Below are positions 59,560 through 64,000 of a stretch of 64,000 bases of DNA, piece by piece. The notes beneath the pieces are model-generated. The model saw nothing but the letters and a program-made list of their open reading frames with translations. It did not search any database and was not told the origin of the DNA. The translations under genes and the position numbers were made by a program. Location of the stretch: contig CAVVSD010000008.1 of NCBI GenBank assembly GCA_963750895.1, forward strand, positions 1,612,001-1,676,000. Reading direction: 5' to 3'. The stretch comes from CAVVSD01 sp963750895. Lineage in GTDB: Bacteria; Actinomycetota; Thermoleophilia; Solirubrobacterales; Solirubrobacteraceae. Each line of letters opens with the position of its first letter. Position 1 is the first letter of the stretch.

Positions 59560-60932
59560 GCGGGCCGCCCGGGATGGTGTCCACGTCCACGTCCTCGTTG
59601 CGGTTCTCGTTCAGGTACGGGAACCGCGACACCACCGCGCGGATCTTCTTCTGGCGCGTCGCCGGGCTCGCCCCAGAGCACGAAGACCTCGGTGCCGAGC
59701 TCCGCGTACGCCGTGTCGAGCGTCGCGAGGGAGAGCATCTCGCGGTAGTACCAGCTCTGCGCGCGACCGGAGGACTGGCCGATGACGTCGCCGTCGGCGT
59801 TCAGCACGTGGTCGGCGTAGAGCGTGAGGTGATGCTCCGCGTCGCCCGCCTCGAAGCCGAAGTGGTTCGGGGTGGTCCATCGGCATGTACGCCTCGCCCG
59901 GCTCGAACTGCGAGCGGTACACGTCGACGACGTCGTCCTTGTTCCAGACGAGCGTCACCTGCCGGCGCGACGGGTTGGCGACCTCCGGCTCCAGGACGGC
60001 CCGACCGGGGAAGTCGTGGTCGAACTTGACCATGTGCTCCCAGCCCAGCTCGACCGGGGTGCGGTAGCGCGACTCGAGGTCGTCGCCGACGCTGCCGCGA
60101 AGGCGCATGCCGATCTGCGCCAGCCCGCCGAACTGCTTCATGAAGCCGAGGAACTCCTCGTCCTGCCACCAGGCGACGGGGAAGTGGTAGTAGGACTGCG
60201 GGAAGCCGTCCTCGGTGTGGTTGAGCATGTACGCGCGGACCCCGAGGCGCTTGATGCCGTACGCCTCGCCCGCCTCGAGCACCTTGCGGTAGACGGGCAG
60301 CGCGTCCTCCAGCGCGCCGTGCAGCTCGTAGGCGAGCGTCCCGGCCATGCCGATCCGGATGACGTTGACGTCGCGCCCGTCACCGTGCTCGGCCGGTGGC
60401 GCAGGAAGCGGATGTCGTGGAGGTTGTCGCCGCTCGCGGCCTCGAGGACCTCGAGCGACCGCGGGCCGGCGATCTGGAAGAGGAAGACCTGCCCGGTGAG
60501 GTCCTCGCCCTGCACGTCGTAGCCCTCGCCGTGCTTCATGAGCAGGTAGGGCAGCCACGGCGACAGCCAGTAGGAGATGAACTCCTCGTCGCCCAGGCGC
60601 AGGAGCATCCCGTGCACCATGATGTTGCCCTCGTCGTTGCACATGATCGCGTGCTTCGAGGACCCGACCGGGAACTTGGCGAAGCTGTTGACGCAGAAGT
60701 CGGTCAGGAACCGCAGGGCGTCCGGGCCGCGCAGCACGTACGTCGGCGAGGGGTTCAGGTGCCCGTGGATGTAGCAGCTCTCCTTCCACGACATGACCTC
60801 GTCGCGCCAGCCGGTGTACTCCCACGCCTCGGCGTCGCCGCCGCCGTTCCACCCCTCGGTGTCGTAGAGCGCGACGCCCGGGTCGTACGGGACATACGGG
60901 GAATGCACGAAGACCTTCTCGGGCTCGCTCAA
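59560..60932 (-). CDS. Folate-dependent aminomethyltransferase/O-demethylase-like protein, multiply frameshifted
   Basis: GcvT-family enzyme, related by length and segments to LigM/DesA O-demethylases (methoxy-aromatics) and DmdA. TTG 60932 follows a strong AAGGAGGAGGG site. First part: YDTEGWNGGGDAEAW, FLTDFCVNSFAKFPVGSSKH and IAGPRSLEVLEAA. The frame moves near 60390, continuing VNVIRIGMAGTLAYELHGAL and KRLGVRAYMLNHTEDGFPQ; again near 59870 to DHVLNADGDVIGQSSGRAQ; again near 59680 to FPYLNENRNEDVDVDTIP. The 3' end is unresolved near 59560. Substrate is probably a methoxy or methylamine compound, with methyl passed to tetrahydrofolate. Confidence 0.72.
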
Positions 60933-61035
60933 GACCGACCCTCCTCCTTCGGGTTGCTGACTGCGGGCGGTGACCCTACATCGCGGCAGACCGTCATACA
61001 AGATGCCCGTACGGCATACTCAGGGGTGGTGGGAT

Positions 61036-61650
61036 ATGCGCGCGTCGTCGGAAGGCATCGCCGCCCGGTGCGTGCCGCAGGCGGCCTCGTGCTGCTCGCC
61101 GGCGAGGCGCTCGCCGCGGAGAGCGGCATCCCGCCGCGCCCCGACTCGCTCGACTGGGACGTCTACGGCCCGCGTATGCGCGCGATCTACGCGGCCGAGC
61201 CCGGACCCGGCCATGTCGCAGCGCGGCGACTGCAGGACGACGGGTGGCTTCGTGGCGTCGTCACCGACGCCGACGACGTGCTGTTCGACGAGGCGGGCGT
61301 CCGCGATGTCGTCTGGCTCGGCGGTTCGGTCGAGCTCTCCATCTGCCCGAGATGCGGCTACACCGAGCCGCTCGGGTGCGTGCTGGAGCTGCTGCCGCGG
61401 CCGCGGTGTGCGGCATGCGGCGGCGCGCTGCGTCCCGACGTCGCGCGGCCGAGGAGGCGCCGGCCGAGGCCGTCTCCCGCGCTCGCGAGGTGTCCCGTCC
61501 AGGGGTGATCGTGCTCGCCGCGAGCGGCGCGCTGGGCGAGATCTGCGAGGGGCGCGAGGCCGACACGGTCGTGCTCGGCGACGATGGCCCGGGAGCTCGG
61601 CTCCTCGCGGCGCCGAGCTGCTCCTGGGTTATGGTCCGCCGCGATGAGCT
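61036..61650 (+). CDS. Sirtuin-like protein with altered catalytic motifs, frameshifted
   Basis: Shows the plan of a short Sir2 protein but with key residues changed. LLAGEALAAESGIPP replaces GAGxSxxSGIPxFR, TDADDVLFDEAG replaces TQNIDxLHxxAG, and WLGGS stands where catalytic HG is expected. The zinc cysteines remain (CPRCGYTEP ... CAACGGALRPDV), and the C-terminal GVIVLAASGALGEICEGREA fits the last NAD-contacting strand. Frame breaks near 61068 (MRASSEGIAAR to VRAAGG) and near 61450 keep both parts open. NAD-dependent deacylation is unlikely; perhaps a regulatory NAD-sensing protein. The 3' end is approximate. Confidence 0.6.
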
Positions 61651-62391
61651 CGACGTGGAGCGACGACGACGGCGCTCCCGAGCGCTCGTTGCGGGTCGGG
61701 CGCGTCGCCGCACCGCTGCGGTCGCAGGCGCTCGAGGTCGTGCGCAGCGCCATCCTCGACTTCCACTACGAGCCCGGCCGGCGGCTCTTCGAGCGCGAGC
61801 TCATGGAGGACCTGGGTGTGTCGCGCACGACGATCCGCGAGGTGCTGCGCGAGCTCGGCGCCGAGGGGCTCGTGGAGAGCCTCCCGCAGGGAGGCGTCAT
61901 GGTCGTCACGCCGTCGTGAAGCAGGCGCGCGAGGTCTACGAGGTCCGCGCGGCACTCGAGGCGCTGGCGGTCCGCTACTTCGCCGAGCGGGCGACCGACG
62001 CGCAGGTCGTCGCGCTGCGCGACGCGCTCGCCGTCTTCGAGCGGGCCGCCGGCGACGGGGGCGACTTCCTCGCGCTGCTGCGCTCCAAGGAGGAGGCGTA
62101 CGACATCGTCCTCGCGGGGGCCGGGAACGGGTCGGTGGAGGCGATCCAGAAGGGGCTGCGGGCGCGGGTGCGCGCGCTCGACGCGGCGTCGCTCGCGCGG
62201 CCCGGCCGGCCGCTCGCCGAGCTCGCCGAGCTGCGGCTGATCGTCCAGGCCATCGAGCGCCGCGATCCCGACGGCGCGGCGCAGGCGACGGCGGACCACG
62301 TCGCGCTGGCGTCCAGGCCGGCCTCGCGACGCTCTCGGGCGGCGCCGCGGGGTTGGATATCGTGACGAAGGATGGCGATCCCACGGTCTGA
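61644..62391 (+). CDS. GntR-family (FCD) regulator 1, two frameshifts
   Basis: From ATG 61644: winged helix SQALEVVRSAILDFHYEPG ... ELMEDLGVSRTTIREVLREL (residues about 26-75), then an FCD ligand domain (EVYEVRAALEALAVRYFAE). The frame breaks near 61915 (MVVTPS to KQAREVYEV) and near 62310 (ADHVALA to AGLATLSGG). The early FCD metal His positions are not evident. It is closely similar along its length to the next gene, which it overlaps by 20 bases: a tandem duplicate. Confidence 0.82.
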
Positions 62392-63091
62392 CGATGCGCC
62401 CGGCGGTGAGCGGTCGTTGCGCGTCGGGCGGATCGCTGCGCCGCTGCGCTCGCAGGCGCTGGTCGTGCTGCGACAGGCGATCCTGGACTTCCACTACAAG
62501 CCGAGCCAGCGCCTCATCGAGCGCGAGCTCATGGAGGACCTCGGCGTCTCGCGGACGACGATCCGCGAGGTGCTCCGCGAGCTCGGCTCCGAGGGGCTCG
62601 TCACGAGCATCCCGCAGCGCGGGATCATCGTCGCGAGCCCGTCGCTGCAGGAGGCGAGGGAGGTCTACGAGGTGCGTCGCGCTCTCGAGGAGCTCGCGAT
62701 GCGCGCCTTCATCGAGAGGGCGAGCGACGCGCAGGTCGCCAGGCTGCGCGCCGCGCTCACAGCGTTCGAGAGCGAGGCCGGCGGGGGCGGGGATCTCGGC
62801 GCACTGCTGCGCTCGAAGGACGACGCCTACGAGGTCGTCCTCGCAGGCGGCCAGAACGAGGTGGTCCGGGCGATCACCGAGGGGTTGCGCGCTCGCGTGC
62901 GGGCGCTGGACGCCGCGTCGCTGGCCGTCCCGGGCCGCCCGGCGACCGAGCTGGACGAGCTGCGGCTCATCGTGCAGGCCGCCGAGCGCGCGACGCCGGA
63001 CGCCGCGGTCGCCGCCGTGCACGCGCACGTCGACGCAGCGAGCGCGACGGGGCTCGCCGCGCTGGAGGCGCTCGACGCATCAGGCACCTGA
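62372..63091 (+). CDS. GntR-family (FCD) regulator 2
   Basis: Intact paralogue of the preceding gene, 239 residues from ATG 62372. It shares ERSLRVGR-AAPLRSQAL and FHYKPSQRLIERELMEDLG in the winged-helix domain, and EVYEVRRALEELAMRAF and LRARVRALDAASLA in the FCD domain. It converges on the LivF gene. Probably regulates the adjacent transport and demethylase genes. Confidence 0.87.
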   Translation: MAIPRSDDAPGGERSLRVGRIAAPLRSQALVVLRQAILDFHYKPSQRLIERELMEDLGVSRTTIREVLRELGSEGLVTSIPQRGIIVASPSLQEAREVYEVRRALEELAMRAFIERASDAQVARLRAALTAFESEAGGGGDLGALLRSKDDAYEVVLAGGQNEVVRAITEGLRARVRALDAASLAVPGRPATELDELRLIVQAAERATPDAAVAAVHAHVDAASATGLAALEALDASGT

Positions 63092-63781
63092 CGTGGCGCT
63101 CGTCGTGCAGGTACGCCTCGCGCAGCTTGGCGGGGTCGGCGTGCAGCTCCCGGGCGCTGCCCGAGAACGCGATCTCGCCGCGGTTGAGGACGTACGCGCT
63201 GTCGCCGATCGCGAGCGCCTGGAAGGCGTACTGCTCGACGAGCAGGATGCCGATACCCGCGTCGGCCATCTCGCGGACCACCTTCATCAGTCGCTTCACG
63301 ATGACCGGCGCGAGACCGAGCGACAGCTCGTCGACCATCACGAGCGTCGGGTCGGTGGCGAGCGCGCGCGCGATCACGAGCATCTGCTGCTCGCCGCCGG
63401 AGCACAGCGCCGCCCGGACGTGGCGGCGCTTGTCGAGCTCGGGGAACAGCGCGAAGGCGCGCTCGAGACGGTCGCCTTCGGCCACCGTCTCCAGGTTCTC
63501 CTGCACGGTGAGGTCGGCGAACACCGTCCGTCCCTGCTCGACGTGCGCCAGCCCGCCCAGCGCGCGGCGCCGGCGGGAGGCGCGGGTGACGTCGGCGCCG
63601 TCCAGCAGGATCGCGCCGTCCGCCGCCGGGATCACGCCGGAGATCGCCTCGAGCAGCGTGGTCTTGCCTGCGCCGTTGGGTCCCAGCAGCACGTCACGGC
63701 ACCCGGCGCGACCTCCATGTCGACGCCGCGCACGATCGGGAACCCGCCGCGGTCGATGCGCAGATCGCGAAGCTCAAGCAT
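63092..63781 (-). CDS. livF: Branched-chain-type ABC transporter ATPase LivF, one frameshift
   Basis: Second ATPase of a Liv/Urt-type importer. From ATG 63781: LELRDLRIDRGGFPIVRGVDM, then a frame break near 63693 (AVT to VLLGPNGAGKTTLLEA, Walker A), Q-loop region VEQGRTVFADLTV, signature CSGGEQQMLVIARAL, Walker B TLVMVDELSLGLAP, and LLVEQYAFQALAIGD. The family end (REAYLHDERH) lies near 63100, but no in-frame stop is present until 62967, inside the GntR gene, so the 3' end is approximate. Its ATG overlaps LivG by 8 bases. Confidence 0.82.
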
Positions 63782-64000
63782 CGGAGAGGCTCGCCTCCTC
63801 CGCACCCAGGTAGGCGTCGACGACGGCGGTGTGGGCGAAGACCTCCTCCGCGTCCCCGGACGCGATGACGCGCCCGAAGTCCAGCACGGTGATGGCCGAG
63901 CACGCTGTCTTCACGAGCTCCATGTCGTGGTCGATGAGGAGCACCGAGCAGCCGAAGCGCTCGGGGATCTCCAGCAGGCGCTCGCCCAGCAGGAGCGACT
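63774..64000 (-). CDS. livG: Branched-chain-type ABC transporter ATPase LivG, 5' part outside window
   Basis: Only the C-terminal about 75 codons are inside the window. They read VLLIDHDMELVKTACSAITVLDFGRVIASG and AHTAVVDAYLGAEE, the switch and C-terminal helix region of LivG. Stop TGA 63776-63774 lies just after the LivF ATG. The permease and binding-protein genes are probably beyond the right edge. Confidence 0.82.
   Translation of the reverse strand, partial: SLLLGERLLEIPERFGCSVLLIDHDMELVKTACSAITVLDFGRVIASGDAEEVFAHTAVVDAYLGAEEASLSDA

Overview
The window is very GC-rich, codes densely on both strands, often starts genes at GTG and contains several genes that may be transcribed without leaders. 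Together with repeated actinobacterial-looking families (LAL regulators, PepSY proteins, polyamine ABC operons, FCD-type GntR proteins, ABC exporters lacking Walker A), this suggests a high-GC actinomycete, probably of the Thermoleophilia/Solirubrobacterales type. The taxonomic call is inference; there is no rRNA here, and the only RNA gene seen is tRNA-Phe(GAA) at 49.4 kb. No CRISPR array, prophage, insertion sequence or replication origin was recognised.

Layout. 0-7.2 kb: a thiamine-diphosphate decarboxylase cut by the left edge, a four-gene polyamine-type ABC importer, a GMC oxidoreductase and a small protein. 7.2-9.1 kb: ApbE flavinyltransferase plus ferric-reductase-like membrane protein. 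9.1-15.7 kb, reverse strand: a DUF1989 protein, a TetR-MFS fusion, an ABC-2 exporter and an MMPL transporter. 15.8-20.2 kb: an SDR dehydrogenase, an NCS1 permease and a LAL regulator, with the same 12-bp palindrome upstream of both transcription units. 20.3-25.8 kb: epimerase, orphan histidine kinase, amidinohydrolase, SDR/TetR pair, PepSY protein, GntR regulator. 25.9-29.7 kb: an ABC exporter pair, whose second half is interrupted by poly-C sequence, and an HdeD/TetR pair. 29.7-33.4 kb: three flavoenzymes.

33.5-44.2 kb is the most coherent block: a seven-gene reverse-strand operon with an NAD-type formate dehydrogenase (alpha, and fused gamma/beta), an aldehyde:ferredoxin oxidoreductase, two MoeA-type proteins (one with a periplasmic-binding-like domain), a MobA-MoaD fusion and a 73-residue protein ending in GGG. 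Enzymes that use a molybdenum or tungsten pterin sit beside the proteins that build the cofactor. 44.4-49.3 kb holds an esterase, a Liv-type binding protein, a MetE-like zinc methyltransferase and an AraC regulator. 49.4-59.6 kb is mostly housekeeping and stress genes, including a ferritin-like/Fur pair with iron-box-like sites. 59.6-64 kb carries an O-demethylase-like aminomethyltransferase, a degenerate sirtuin-like protein, two tandem FCD regulators and the ATPases of a branched-chain-type ABC importer running off the right edge.

Quality warning. More than twenty genes show single-base reading-frame breaks although both halves are well conserved, and one gene is joined through a run of about 64 nearly pure C. 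Sequencing or assembly errors are the most economical explanation. Broken genes are therefore given as one gene each, with the break positions stated, rather than as true pseudogenes.
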